Assembly (NCBI GenBank): GCA_900545865.1
Contig: URAN01000002.1
Coordinates: 1 to 64,000, forward strand
Direction of reading: 5' to 3'
DNA: 64,000 bases
Source of the DNA: an uncultured Eubacteriales bacterium
Lineage (GTDB): Bacteria > Bacillota > Clostridia > Monoglobales > Monoglobaceae
A program made the translations under genes and the position numbers. Below, piece by piece: positions 35,485-44,008 of this stretch (positions within the stretch are counted from its first letter, which is position 1; each line of letters begins with the position of its first letter). Below the pieces are notes generated by a model that was not told the DNA's origin, did no database searches, and was given only the letters and a program-made list of their open reading frames with translations.

Positions 35485-36321
35485 ATGTTTGAGAAAGAAA
35501 AAAATTTTCATGATAAAACGAACTTTAAATCCACCAAATATTTACATATTAACAGCTGTGGAAAGCAAAATCACAACGGAAACGGATACCCTCTTTTGCG
35601 TTCCGGGGGGAGGGTTGACTTTCATATTTTATATATAGCGCAAGGCAAAGGTGTCTTGATTGAAGATGATAATGAAATCATTCTTGAACAAGGACAAATT
35701 AAAATTTATAAGCCATACGAAAGACAGCATTATAGGTTTTGTCCGCCTTTCACTCAAAGCTATTGGCTGCATTTTGCCGGAATAGGTGCGGAAGAAATAA
35801 TGCAAAAGCTTAACCTATGGGTAAAGTCAATATATAATATCGGACGGAACGAAAACATTATCAGGCTCTTTGATGATATTATACGTGAAACAACGCTAAA
35901 AAATTATTGTTATCAGACCGTCTGTGAGGGAAAACTTCTTGAACTGTTGGGATATATTTCACGCATTACAGTCTCGGAACAGGGGATAAATTCATCTGAC
36001 AAGTCCGCCCTTATTTATAATGCAATCGAGCAAATGCGAGAAGACCTCACAAAAAAATACGATGCCGAAAAAACAGCGTCTATGCTCGGTCTGAGCCGAG
36101 GCAGGTTTGAACATCTGTTCAAAGAAGTAACGGGACTTCCACCGCACAGATACCAAACAAAACTCCGTCTTGACAGGTCACGCTATCTCTTAAAAAACAC
36201 ACAATTGAATATTTCCGAAATAGCTTTTATGACCGGATTTTCCGACCCTCTGTACTTCAGCAGGATTTTCAAAAAAACATTTGGCTGTTCGCCGACAAAA
36301 TACAAAGAAAGCAATGAATGA
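35485..36321 (+). CDS. AraC-family regulator
   Basis: 278 residues: an N-terminal cupin-type sensing domain (RVDFHILYIAQGKGVLIEDD, LEQGQIKIYKPYERQHY) and two C-terminal helix-turn-helix motifs (TASMLGLSRGRFEHLFKEV and ISEIAFMTGFSDPLYFSRIF), ending CSPTKYK. ATG at 35485 follows GGGAG by 8 bases. Divergent from the GH4 gene, so it is probably its sugar-responsive activator. The second identical terminator follows. Confidence 0.93.
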   Translation: MFEKEKNFHDKTNFKSTKYLHINSCGKQNHNGNGYPLLRSGGRVDFHILYIAQGKGVLIEDDNEIILEQGQIKIYKPYERQHYRFCPPFTQSYWLHFAGIGAEEIMQKLNLWVKSIYNIGRNENIIRLFDDIIRETTLKNYCYQTVCEGKLLELLGYISRITVSEQGINSSDKSALIYNAIEQMREDLTKKYDAEKTASMLGLSRGRFEHLFKEVTGLPPHRYQTKLRLDRSRYLLKNTQLNISEIAFMTGFSDPLYFSRIFKKTFGCSPTKYKESNE

Positions 36322-36366
36322 CCGTAAAGATTTGAAAAAAAAATAGAAATTATGTTATAAATCCGC

Positions 36367-36404
36367 AAAATGCGTGTTCCCGAAAACGGAACACGCATTT
36401 TGTA
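36367..36404. terminator. Terminator hairpin, second of the identical pair
   Basis: Identical over 38 bases to 33886-33923. It separates the AraC gene from the convergent YdjI-like gene. Confidence 0.9.
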
Positions 36405-36415
36405 CATCAATTCGA

Positions 36416-37747
36416 TTAATTGCAATTGTCGTTGTCGTCAAAGCGGTCACCGCATTGAGGACAGAACTTAGGCGGATTTGTCGGGTCGTCGGGCTGCCAA
36501 CCGCACTTGTCGCACTTATATACTGCCGCCTGCGGCTTTGGTTTGCCGCAATTCTGACAGAACTTTCCCGTATTTTCCGCTCCGCACGAACAGGTCCAAC
36601 CGCTTGCCGTCTGCGGCTTTGGTGCGCCGCAATCCGTACAGAACTTTCCGACATTGCCGCCGTGACCGCAAGAACAAGTCCAGCCTTGTTCTGCTGAATT
36701 CTGGGCGCCTTGTGAGTTTTGAGCGTTTTGGTTCTGACCCATTTGGAAAAGCTCGGCAGCAGACGCGCCGCCTGCGTTCTGTGCCATATTCATACCGAAA
36801 AAGCCGCCCATTGCACCCATACCGCCCGTGTTTGACGCCGCGGCCTTCATCGCTTCGACCTGACCGCCGACAAGCCTTGCCGCCGCAGTGTTCGAATTTG
36901 TTGTCATTGCGTTTTCTTCCCACTCGGTCAGCTTTTTGCGCTGGTCCTCGGGAATCGAAACGGTGTTAAAGCTAAGCGTAAATATCTCGATACCTCTCTC
37001 GCCGCGCCACTGTGCGGCAAGCTCGGTTTCAAGCGCCTCTGACACCTCTTTTGTATGCGCCGGGATTTCATAATACATTATTTTTTGAGCCGAAATATTC
37101 GCCAGCGCCGGCTGAAGCGCGTTAAGCAACTCGCCCCTCAAATTATCCTCTATATTCGAGCGCTCGTACACGTCTGTCACATTCGCACAAACGTTTGTAT
37201 AGAACAAAACGGGGTCAACAATTTTGTATGAATAGATACCGCTGCATCTCAAATCAACCGACAGCTTATATCCGAGATTTTCGTCAACAATCACACGGAA
37301 CGGAATCGGGCTTGGCGTACCGAACTTGTTACCCGTGATTTCTTTTGTATTGACAAAATAAACTCTCTGATCCTTTGCCGTATCTCCGCCGAAGGTAAAA
37401 CGCCGTCCGAATTGAGCAAAGCTCTTTTTGATATTCTCGCCGAGAGGTCCGTAGAATATGCTCGGTTCGGTTGAGCTGTCATATGTAAACTCGCCCGGCT
37501 CGGCGCAAACGTCGACAATCTTACCCTGTTCAACGATAATCATACACTGACCCTCGTTCACCGCGATAACAGAGCCGTTTGAAATAATGTTTTCATCACC
37601 CTTTTTGTTCGAGCTTCTTCCGCTTACGCGCTTTTCGCCCTTTGCAACAAGAATTTCCGCATCCAAACTGTCACAGTAAAAATATTCTCTCCATTGGTCG
37701 GCAAGACCGCCGCCGAGTGCTCCTGCCGCCGCCTTAATAAGTCCCAT
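36416..37747 (-). CDS. YdjI-like SPFH protein with C-terminal zinc ribbons
   Basis: 443 residues. An SPFH/virion-core-type domain fills about 1-270 (ending in a helical region EDQRKKLTEWEENAMT), followed by a Gly/Asn/Gln/Met-rich linker and three zinc ribbons (CSCGHGG...CTDCG, CSCGAEN...CQNCG, CDKCGWQ...CPQCG). In Bacillus subtilis YdjI is encoded with YdjG and YdjH beside pspA and helps recruit PspA to the membrane. Here the YdjH-like and YdjG-like genes lie directly upstream in the same order, but no pspA is visible. ATG follows AGGAG. Confidence 0.88.
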   Translation of the reverse strand: MGLIKAAAGALGGGLADQWREYFYCDSLDAEILVAKGEKRVSGRSSNKKGDENIISNGSVIAVNEGQCMIIVEQGKIVDVCAEPGEFTYDSSTEPSIFYGPLGENIKKSFAQFGRRFTFGGDTAKDQRVYFVNTKEITGNKFGTPSPIPFRVIVDENLGYKLSVDLRCSGIYSYKIVDPVLFYTNVCANVTDVYERSNIEDNLRGELLNALQPALANISAQKIMYYEIPAHTKEVSEALETELAAQWRGERGIEIFTLSFNTVSIPEDQRKKLTEWEENAMTTNSNTAAARLVGGQVEAMKAAASNTGGMGAMGGFFGMNMAQNAGGASAAELFQMGQNQNAQNSQGAQNSAEQGWTCSCGHGGNVGKFCTDCGAPKPQTASGWTCSCGAENTGKFCQNCGKPKPQAAVYKCDKCGWQPDDPTNPPKFCPQCGDRFDDNDNCN

Positions 37748-37863
37748 AAAAATCTCTCCTTTTAATTCAATTTATTATAACCGATTGTAAAAGTCCGAAA
37801 ATATTGATTTTACAACCGTCTGTTTTGCTTTAAGCAATTACAGCCGCATCGAGCCGGCATCGG

Positions 37864-38667
37864 TTAAAAACTTCCGCCCGTGCCGCCGTGGGTTTCGCCC
37901 GATGAGCTTGTGTGGTCACCCGAATCATCCTTTGCAATAGCCGTCTGGGTTACCACGCTGTATAAGAATATATCATTTGACGAGGTTATGTTCAGACTGT
38001 CTTTTTTCATATATTCACGTGCATAATTTCTGTGTACCGCGGTTTTCATCTTTTTCATCTTTGCCGAAAGCATCGATATTGAAATCAGCAATGTTACCGC
38101 TATAACGCCGCCCCATACCAACACAAGCGTCACGGTCGGAATTTTGTTGTACGGCTCGCCGTTCTCATAAAGTTCATACAGTTCTTCGGTCGCATCCGCA
38201 AATTCGTTAAACGCACCTACAAAATCACTGTCTCTCAAATACGGTACTACTCTATCTTCGAGATATGAAAGTCCGCGGTCGTTTATCGCGAGCCTGCCGT
38301 CGCGTACCGTTGAGAAATGATACCTGCGTTCCGAATTTCCGTTATCGAGACATATGTACAGAGATATACCGCCGAACGGGCTTTCGTCCAGATACGAATC
38401 GAGTATATCGTCCGCCATCTGTTCGGGTGATTCACCCGACAGATACGGCTCTGTCTTTATCACAACCGCCATTTGGTATCTTTCCGAAATTTCCGAAAGC
38501 CTGTTTCCTATCTCGACCGCTTCTTCCTCTGTTACAACGCCTGCATCATCGAGCATAAGCTCGCACCATTCGTATGACGCGTTGACCGAGACCATGGTTA
38601 TCATAATAACAAACAACGCGGCAAGACCGGCAACGCACCGCTTTTTAATTCCTAAAAGTCTATTCAT
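37864..38667 (-). CDS. YdjH-like TPM-domain membrane protein
   Basis: 267 residues: a signal peptide or anchor (VAGLAALFVIMITMVSVNAS), an extracytoplasmic TPM domain (LDDAGVVTEEEAVEIGNRLSE to about residue 180), a second helix (VTLVLVWGGVIAVTLLISI), and a cytoplasmic tail ending in Ser/Thr/Gly-rich HTSSSGETHGGTGGSF. ATG at 38667 has AGGAGG 9 bases upstream and starts 13 bases after the preceding stop; the 52-residue longer reading overlaps the neighbour and is rejected. Part of the YdjG/H/I-like set. Confidence 0.87.
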   Translation of the reverse strand: MNRLLGIKKRCVAGLAALFVIMITMVSVNASYEWCELMLDDAGVVTEEEAVEIGNRLSEISERYQMAVVIKTEPYLSGESPEQMADDILDSYLDESPFGGISLYICLDNGNSERRYHFSTVRDGRLAINDRGLSYLEDRVVPYLRDSDFVGAFNEFADATEELYELYENGEPYNKIPTVTLVLVWGGVIAVTLLISISMLSAKMKKMKTAVHRNYAREYMKKDSLNITSSNDIFLYSVVTQTAIAKDDSGDHTSSSGETHGGTGGSF

Positions 38668-38680
38668 ACAAAAATACCTC

Positions 38681-39772
38681 CTATAAAAACTTGAGAATGG
38701 TATAGCCGATGGCCGAACATACCGCAAGCGTAATGCCGAATGCCTTGGCAAAATACATCCATTTTTTGCGTTTATCAACGGGATATTCGCCGACAACCTT
38801 TCCCGTTTGTCCGTTAATCGCAAAGTTATACATCTTGTCGAGGTATTTTATATTGAGCATCCATACCGGAAGCAATGAATATCTTACCTTACCGTTTTCA
38901 AAGTTAATATTTGACTGTACGGGATGGACCGATGAATACCCCGATGTTGTCGAGGCAAAAACTTCTTCGGTGCTGTTCTTAACTCTCTCGTTGGCACGAT
39001 CGGTACATTCCTCGGCGGTCACATCATACTTATCTGCGAGAAATCCCGAAAGATACGCCGGGTTAAACTCCTTTGCCGCCGAACAATCGAACGGCTCGAC
39101 CGCCTCCATATATGTATTATCCGCCTTTTTTGACCCGTCAACGGGGATATTGTTAAAACTTACCGAGCCTGCGCGAGAGAGCCGATAATAATCGGTTTTG
39201 GTATAATCATAATCCGAATCGCTCCACGTAGTTATATACTTTGCGTCATACAAAATATGAGCGTGACAATCACAGTCAAACAGCCAAAACGGAACATATA
39301 TACCGCTCATCTCGGCTATACGTTTTTTATCCTTGAACAGATTCGGCAGGAACGGAGCTTTGCTGCACGATTCCTCGAATTTTTGCATTGCCGCCTTTTT
39401 GTCCAAGCGAAACGGAATAACCAAATCGGGACGCAATGCTCCGTCAAACTGTTTTTTGATTATTACCGCGTTGCCGCAATACGGACAAACACAAGCGCCC
39501 AGATTGCCGTCACCGCTGACCTCGGCACCGCATGACGGACACGAATATCCCGAAAGGTCAATATCCTCGGCTTCGCCGAATTCCCTCGGCGTATATTCTT
39601 CCCAGTTATAAACCGAGCCGCCGCTCGTTTCGCTCTCTGCCTCGCTGAGCTGGCGCAGGTTTTCGACAGAAAAGTCATTGCCGCAGGACGAGCAATGCAG
39701 ACTGTCGGAGTTTCCGTCATAGGCAAGCGCCGCACCGCAGCACGGACATTTATAGCTTTGAATGGTTTCCAT
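38681..39772 (-). CDS. YdjG-like zinc-ribbon membrane protein
   Basis: 363 residues. Two N-terminal zinc ribbons (CPCCGA...CSSCG at about 9-30 and CPSCGA...CPYCG at about 77-98), a cytosolic domain with a WxxY-rich core, and a single C-terminal membrane helix (about 343-361). This matches the YdjG partner of the YdjG/H/I membrane-stress proteins. ATG at 39772 follows AGGAAG by 7 bases. It is the first gene of the three-gene unit. Confidence 0.85.
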   Translation of the reverse strand: METIQSYKCPCCGAALAYDGNSDSLHCSSCGNDFSVENLRQLSEAESETSGGSVYNWEEYTPREFGEAEDIDLSGYSCPSCGAEVSGDGNLGACVCPYCGNAVIIKKQFDGALRPDLVIPFRLDKKAAMQKFEESCSKAPFLPNLFKDKKRIAEMSGIYVPFWLFDCDCHAHILYDAKYITTWSDSDYDYTKTDYYRLSRAGSVSFNNIPVDGSKKADNTYMEAVEPFDCSAAKEFNPAYLSGFLADKYDVTAEECTDRANERVKNSTEEVFASTTSGYSSVHPVQSNINFENGKVRYSLLPVWMLNIKYLDKMYNFAINGQTGKVVGEYPVDKRKKWMYFAKAFGITLAVCSAIGYTILKFL

Positions 39773-39820
39773 AACAACACTTCCTTATATTTTATATTTA
39801 ATTTATATTCAACGAACAAA

Positions 39821-39857
39821 AAGCATACCTCATCTTTTTTAAAAGAGCGGTATGCTT
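39821..39857 (-). terminator. Terminator after the coaD-side operon
   Basis: AAGCATACC plus CTTTT pairs with AAAAG plus GGTATGCTT with a small internal loop. It lies between the end of the 173-residue gene and the start of the YdjG-like gene. Confidence 0.55.
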
Positions 39858-39906
39858 GCGTATTCAAAATCATAGTTTATGACACAGTTTTAAACAACCG
39901 TACATA

Positions 39907-40428
39907 TTATTCCTCATCACTCGGCACAGCATCGGGAACATTTGGCACAGGCGCGGGAGTATTGCTGTTGCTGCGCATTTCCGACCTGTTGCTGCGAACA
40001 ATGGCGATACACTGTTCCAATTCCTTCATAGAGGAAACGCTTACTTTTTCAACAGTTTCGAGCAGGTCATCAGCATAGTTATATGCCGAATCCTGTATTG
40101 CCTGAGCCTCGGCGTTTGCCTTATCTATAATCTGATGTGCTTTTTCAACTGCCTGTTGAGTAATCTCGTGTTCGTTAATCATCGAGATTCCTTTTTCGTT
40201 TGCAGCCTTAATAATCTCATCGGCCTCTGCCTGAGCCTCCTGCAGAATCCGCTGTCTTTCGCTCTTTATCCATTTTGCCTGTTTCAAGTCATCGGGAAGC
40301 TTAAGCTTAAGCTCTTGGATAAGGTCCATAAGCTCATCTCTCTCTAATATACAACGACCCGAAAAAGGAACGTTTGCACCCTGGGCTACTACCTCTTCCA
40401 ATTCATCCAATAATTCTAATCCATCCAT
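39907..40428 (-). CDS. Coiled-coil protein downstream of coaD, function unknown
   Basis: 173 residues. After a short N-terminal segment (MDGLELLDELEEVV) most of the chain is Glu/Lys/Ala/Gln heptad-type helix (about 55-140), like an ATP synthase b subunit or DivIVA tail, ending in a Pro/Asn/Ser-rich tail. No membrane span. Proteins of this kind are often found after coaD in Clostridia; a cell-division or scaffolding role is a guess. Probably co-transcribed with rsmD and coaD. Confidence 0.7.
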   Translation of the reverse strand: MDGLELLDELEEVVAQGANVPFSGRCILERDELMDLIQELKLKLPDDLKQAKWIKSERQRILQEAQAEADEIIKAANEKGISMINEHEITQQAVEKAHQIIDKANAEAQAIQDSAYNYADDLLETVEKVSVSSMKELEQCIAIVRSNRSEMRSNSNTPAPVPNVPDAVPSDEE

Positions 40429-40543
40429 TATCGTTTCCTCCTAAAATATTTGTATCATAAAATCAAACGGCGTTTTCCGCGCCGGCCTCGCCGTGCGGCA
40501 AAACCTTTTTCCCAATAGATTATGTTGATTTATTTGCGGTACA

Positions 40544-41026
40544 TCAACCCTCAAAACAGCGTTTTTCAACAATTGGTATAAGTTCCTCGGGCACAAGACC
40601 CGTCAGCGAACCCCCGTATTTGGCAACCTCTCTGACCACGCTTGAACTTAAAAACATATACTCTTGGCTCGAATGCATAAAAAGCGTTTCAAGCTCGGGA
40701 TAGAGCGCCTTGTTGGTAAGAGCCATCTGAAATTCGTACTCAAAATCAGATACCGCACGGATTCCCTTTATCACGACCTTTACGTCAATCTTACGCAGAA
40801 AATCAACCAAAAGTCCCGAAAAAGAACAAACCTCAACGTTTGAATAATCCGCCGTTGCTGTTTTTAAAAGCTCGATTCTCTCGCTTACGGTAAAAACAGG
40901 TGTTTTTGAGCTGTTCGTCAAGACGGCGACAATTACCTTGTCAAAAAGTTGTGCCGAACGGTCGATTATATCAAGATGACCGTTTGTGCACGGGTCAAAA
41001 CTTCCGGGATAGACAGCACTGCTCAT
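40544..41026 (-). CDS. coaD: Phosphopantetheine adenylyltransferase
   Basis: 160-residue nucleotidyltransferase that adenylates 4'-phosphopantetheine to dephospho-CoA, the penultimate step of coenzyme A synthesis. The ATP-binding TxGH motif is visible as PCTNGHLDII, and the C-terminal SSSVVREVA motif is intact. ATG at 41026 overlaps the stop of rsmD by 4 bases (ATGA), a standard pairing. Confidence 0.97.
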   Translation of the reverse strand: MSSAVYPGSFDPCTNGHLDIIDRSAQLFDKVIVAVLTNSSKTPVFTVSERIELLKTATADYSNVEVCSFSGLLVDFLRKIDVKVVIKGIRAVSDFEYEFQMALTNKALYPELETLFMHSSQEYMFLSSSVVREVAKYGGSLTGLVPEELIPIVEKRCFEG

Positions 41027-41580
41027 TTTCCTTCACCTCTTGTCAAAACGGTAATCACGGTTTTTCCGTAAGCCGCGCGTCTCACAACCTCAAAATCCGG
41101 ATGTTCGGCGGCTTCGCCGTCTTTTTCTGTTTCAACGGTAATAATCCCACCGTCACGCAAAAGCCGATTTCGGCTTATTGTGTCCAACACGGGATAAATA
41201 AATCCCTTGTTATACGGGGGATCCAAAAAAATGATGTCAAAACCCGATTTTTCGCCGCTGATTCCCTTGATAAATTCAAGCGAATCGCCGCGTACAAGTC
41301 TCGCTCTGTCCTCAAATCCAGCCGCCGAAATATTTTGTTCGGCAAGCGCATACGCACCTCTGTTATGCTCGACAAAGACGCATTTTTCACAGCGGCGGCT
41401 CAAAGCCTCTATTCCGAGAGCGGCGCTGCCGGCGAACAAGTCCAGCACGCTTTCGGTCGGAAGATACCGCTGAATTATGTTAAAAAGCGACTCTTTAACC
41501 CTATCGGTTGTCGGGCGCGTACCCATTCCGTCCGGAGCTTTAAGTTTTAAACCTTTTCGGATACCTGCAATAATCCGCAA
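41023..41580 (-). CDS. rsmD: 16S rRNA (guanine(966)-N(2))-methyltransferase
   Basis: 185 residues; methylates G966 of 16S rRNA with S-adenosylmethionine. The Rossmann motif is VLDLFAGSAALGIEAL and the catalytic motif is DPPY. A TTG start at 41580 is preferred: family members begin RIIAG, and GGGAGGA lies 6 bases upstream, whereas the ATG at 41595 sits inside that site. Overlaps coaD by 4 bases. Confidence 0.95.
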   Translation of the reverse strand: MRIIAGIRKGLKLKAPDGMGTRPTTDRVKESLFNIIQRYLPTESVLDLFAGSAALGIEALSRRCEKCVFVEHNRGAYALAEQNISAAGFEDRARLVRGDSLEFIKGISGEKSGFDIIFLDPPYNKGFIYPVLDTISRNRLLRDGGIITVETEKDGEAAEHPDFEVVRRAAYGKTVITVLTRGEGK

Positions 41581-41726
41581 ATAAAATCCTCCCATATATA
41601 GTTATCTACTCTAATATTTATATCCTAAAACAAGAGATTTGTCAAGACATTTTTTTAACTTTCGGAATATTTTTGACGCTTTGATACAAATATGTGATAA
41701 ATTTTAGGTAATTTAGGAAATAAAAA

Positions 41727-41927
41727 ACCCCACGATGCCGTATGCAGTCTTAAAGTAAAAACCCGGTCACCCAGGGTGGGATAACGCCCGCAGACATTAC
41801 AAGTCCACTGGATGTCATAAGGCATGAGGCATGTGCGCCGAATGCGGAGACAAAATCCCATATAAAATCTGTTGGTTTTACATTATGACTTTCATTACGA
41901 ACACAGCAGGGATATTTGCGATTTCGT
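41727..41927 (-). ncRNA. ssrS: 6S RNA
   Basis: A transcript of about 200 nt that folds as one long rod with nested helices: GTAAAACC with GGTTTTTAC, TGGGAT with ATCCCA, CCGCA with TGCGG, and GACAT with ATGTC. The ends CCCTGCTGTGTTCGTAATG and GCATACGGCATCGTGGGG match the closing stem of known 6S RNAs (compare the CTGAGATGTTCG and CTGCGGCGGCATCTCGG ends of the E. coli molecule). 6S RNA mimics an open promoter and sequesters sigma-70-type RNA polymerase. It has its own promoter and ends in a T-run (GTGGGGTTTTTTAT). No protein gene fits here. The exact 5' end is approximate. Confidence 0.85.
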
Positions 41928-41933
41928 AAGATT

Positions 41934-41962
41934 ATTGTATCACACTTTTATAAAAAATACAA
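41934..41962 (-). promoter_or_regulatory. Promoter of 6S RNA
   Basis: Minus strand: TTGTAT, 17 bases, TACAAT, placing the start near 41927. Confidence 0.7.
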
Positions 41963-42126
41963 TACCAAATCCCGAAAAAATTTTATTTTAACCAAACCGT
42001 AATATTTCTTTAACCGACAAAGCCGCCCCGATACGTCGATTTCGGCATTTTGTATTTCATAAAGATTACAAACTTTTCAGAAATTTTACATGGTAATTAC
42101 AATTTGCTCTTTCCACAATTTTATCA

Positions 42127-42154
42127 TTGAAATTATTTTTTTTACTGTTATAAT
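42127..42154 (+). promoter_or_regulatory. Promoter of mecA
   Basis: TTGAAA, 16 bases, TATAAT. The leader to mecA contains a perfect hairpin, GCATACCGAA / TTCGGTATGC (42180-42204), without a T-run. The stretch 41963-42126 is AT-rich with no gene. Confidence 0.6.
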
Positions 42155-42281
42155 ATTATGTACGGCACATAAAGCCTATGCATACCGAATAATTTTCGGT
42201 ATGCCGACATACACATTAAAATAATACCGAAAATCGGTTCGGCGGAAGTATATTAATCATCAACATTATGGGGGATTCAGA

Positions 42282-42908
42282 ATGAGGGTCGAGAAAATTA
42301 ACGAAAACAAAATAAAAGTTCTGATAGGCAGCAGCGAAGCAAAGGAATTAAATATAACCGAAAAAATGATAGCGTATAACACGCCCGAGGTTCAGAGAAT
42401 GTTTCGGCGTGCGATTGCAATTGCGGAAGAAAGCGCGAATTTTTATATAGACGGCGCAAAATTATTTGTCGAAACAATTCCGTCATACACGGACGGAATC
42501 GGTATGCTTATTACCAAAGTATGTTCCGAACAAGAGCTTGAGGCGGCGGTGAATAACTGTTCATACAAGGGCAAAATCCGCCGCAGCGAAATTCCGCCCG
42601 TAAGCGGCGCTGTCAGACGCGGACGAAAGTACATATACAAATTTGACGATTTTGACGATGTGTGCCGCGCCTCTGCACAGCTCATCGGAAGGTTTGACGG
42701 ACTCAGCCACCTTTATAAGCTCGATGGTGAGTTCTATCTGTTTTTGATGCCGTCCGATCCTGCGTTTATGTGTGACGTTGATACAATTCTGTCGGAATTT
42801 TCTCAAAAGGTTCGTCACGGTCAATATGTGCACGGCCGTCTTAACGAATACGGCGAGCTTATGATACGCGGCAATGCCGTTTCGATTCTTTACGCATATT
42901 TCGGATAA
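42282..42908 (+). CDS. mecA: Adaptor protein MecA
   Basis: 208-residue adaptor that delivers substrates to the ClpCP protease; in Bacillus it controls competence and sporulation. The N-terminal substrate domain starts MRVEKINENKIKVLI, a short linker follows, and the C-terminal ClpC-binding domain has a conserved YKFDDFDDVCRAS and LYKLDGEFYLFL. Length is close to the family norm of about 210-220. ATG follows GGGGGA. Followed by its own terminator. Confidence 0.9.
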   Translation: MRVEKINENKIKVLIGSSEAKELNITEKMIAYNTPEVQRMFRRAIAIAEESANFYIDGAKLFVETIPSYTDGIGMLITKVCSEQELEAAVNNCSYKGKIRRSEIPPVSGAVRRGRKYIYKFDDFDDVCRASAQLIGRFDGLSHLYKLDGEFYLFLMPSDPAFMCDVDTILSEFSQKVRHGQYVHGRLNEYGELMIRGNAVSILYAYFG

Positions 42909-42936
42909 AAGACCCGAATACAAATTAATAACGCAG

Positions 42937-42966
42937 CGGATTGTCGGATACGGCAATCCGTTTATC
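42937..42966 (+). terminator. Terminator after mecA
   Basis: CGGATTG pairs with CAATCCG, with further pairing inside the loop, followed by TTTATCTTT. Confidence 0.6.
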
Positions 42967-43039
42967 TTTATTCGGATGTATTATTTTATAAATATGCGAA
43001 TATATATTAAATAAATATTCAAAGAGGAGTCGGATAGAT

Positions 43040-43312
43040 ATGGATGAGAATACAAGAGAACACAAAGTAACAATAGAAAACCGCGAAAGGTTGACCGTCG
43101 GGGCGGTTGAGGATGTTGAAAGTTTTGACGAAGAAAAAGTCGTTATTCTGACTGATATGGGAACGATGACCGTAAGCGGTTCGGATTTTAGGATAAACCG
43201 TCTCAACGTTGATGACGGACAGCTTGTGATAGAGGGCAGCATAGATGATATTCAATACTCGGATACCGCGCCGCAGGAGAGCGGCGGATTTTTCAGCCGT
43301 CTGTTCAAATAA
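43040..43312 (+). CDS. yabP: Sporulation protein YabP
   Basis: 90-residue YabP: ENRERLTVGAVEDVESFDEEKVVILTD and the DFRINRLNVDDGQL segment are characteristic. YabP and YabQ act in the mother cell during spore cortex formation in Bacillus. ATG follows GAGGAG. yabQ follows 44 bases later and divIC-yabR after that, the conserved Firmicutes order. Confidence 0.93.
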   Translation: MDENTREHKVTIENRERLTVGAVEDVESFDEEKVVILTDMGTMTVSGSDFRINRLNVDDGQLVIEGSIDDIQYSDTAPQESGGFFSRLFK

Positions 43313-43356
43313 TTATTCATATCGTATTTATACTTATATAAGGAGCGGCAGAGCGT

Positions 43357-43836
43357 ATGAGAGTTGTATTCGGCGTTGATTTGACATATTTTTATTGGTC
43401 GTGTGCGGCAGGAATCGTCCTTGCCGCTCTTTATGATATTTTGAGAATAAAGCGGCGGCTTGTACATACGCCCGACCTGCTCGTCAATATCGAGGATTTT
43501 ATCTGTCTGGTTGTATTCGGAATTGTAATAATTTATACCGCATATGAGAAAAATAACGGAAACCTGAGACTTTACGGCATTGTCTCGGCGGTGACAACTT
43601 TTGCCGTATACCGCTTGGTTATCGGCAATGCCGCGGTGCGGTTTTTATCTTATTTGTTGGGTATCGTAACGGAATTTGTCAAAAAAGCTTTGGTTTTTTT
43701 CGCCGCTCCGTTTCGGATTATATATTCAAGGATTGCCAACTCCGTTTCGGCGGCAGCATCAAAGCGCGCCGACAAGCGTTGTGCGGAATCGCACGGCGAT
43801 GAGCCGAAAACGCCGACACAACATGAAAATCTATAA
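43357..43836 (+). CDS. yabQ: Sporulation protein YabQ
   Basis: 159 residues with four to five membrane helices (for example TYFYWSCAAGIVLAALYDIL and NIEDFICLVVFGIVIIYTAY) and a hydrophilic charged tail, as in YabQ, a spore cortex protein. The conserved LYDILRIKRR loop after the first helix supports the call. ATG follows AAGGAG. Adjacent to yabP. Confidence 0.9.
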   Translation: MRVVFGVDLTYFYWSCAAGIVLAALYDILRIKRRLVHTPDLLVNIEDFICLVVFGIVIIYTAYEKNNGNLRLYGIVSAVTTFAVYRLVIGNAAVRFLSYLLGIVTEFVKKALVFFAAPFRIIYSRIANSVSAAASKRADKRCAESHGDEPKTPTQHENL

Positions 43837-43878
43837 ATCATATTAAAAATAAATTAATAATTTTTGCATTATCTGTCA

Positions 43879-43907
43879 TTGACAAAAGCGTTTTAATGGT
43901 ATATAAT
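43879..43907 (+). promoter_or_regulatory. Perfect sigma-A promoter of divIC-yabR
   Basis: TTGACA, 17 bases, TATAAT. It separates the vegetative divIC unit from the sporulation genes yabPQ upstream. Confidence 0.75.
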
Positions 43908-44008
43908 GATGTTATGATGCTTTAAGTGTAAATATTTTTACTCATAATCAGGAATCATATAAAGAGCGATATATTCACTCAAAGCCATACTTTTAAGAGG
44001 TGAAGTAC

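Noticed and set aside
41655..41861. 68-residue minus-strand frame
   Set aside because: Coincides with the 6S RNA and its terminator; composition not protein-like.
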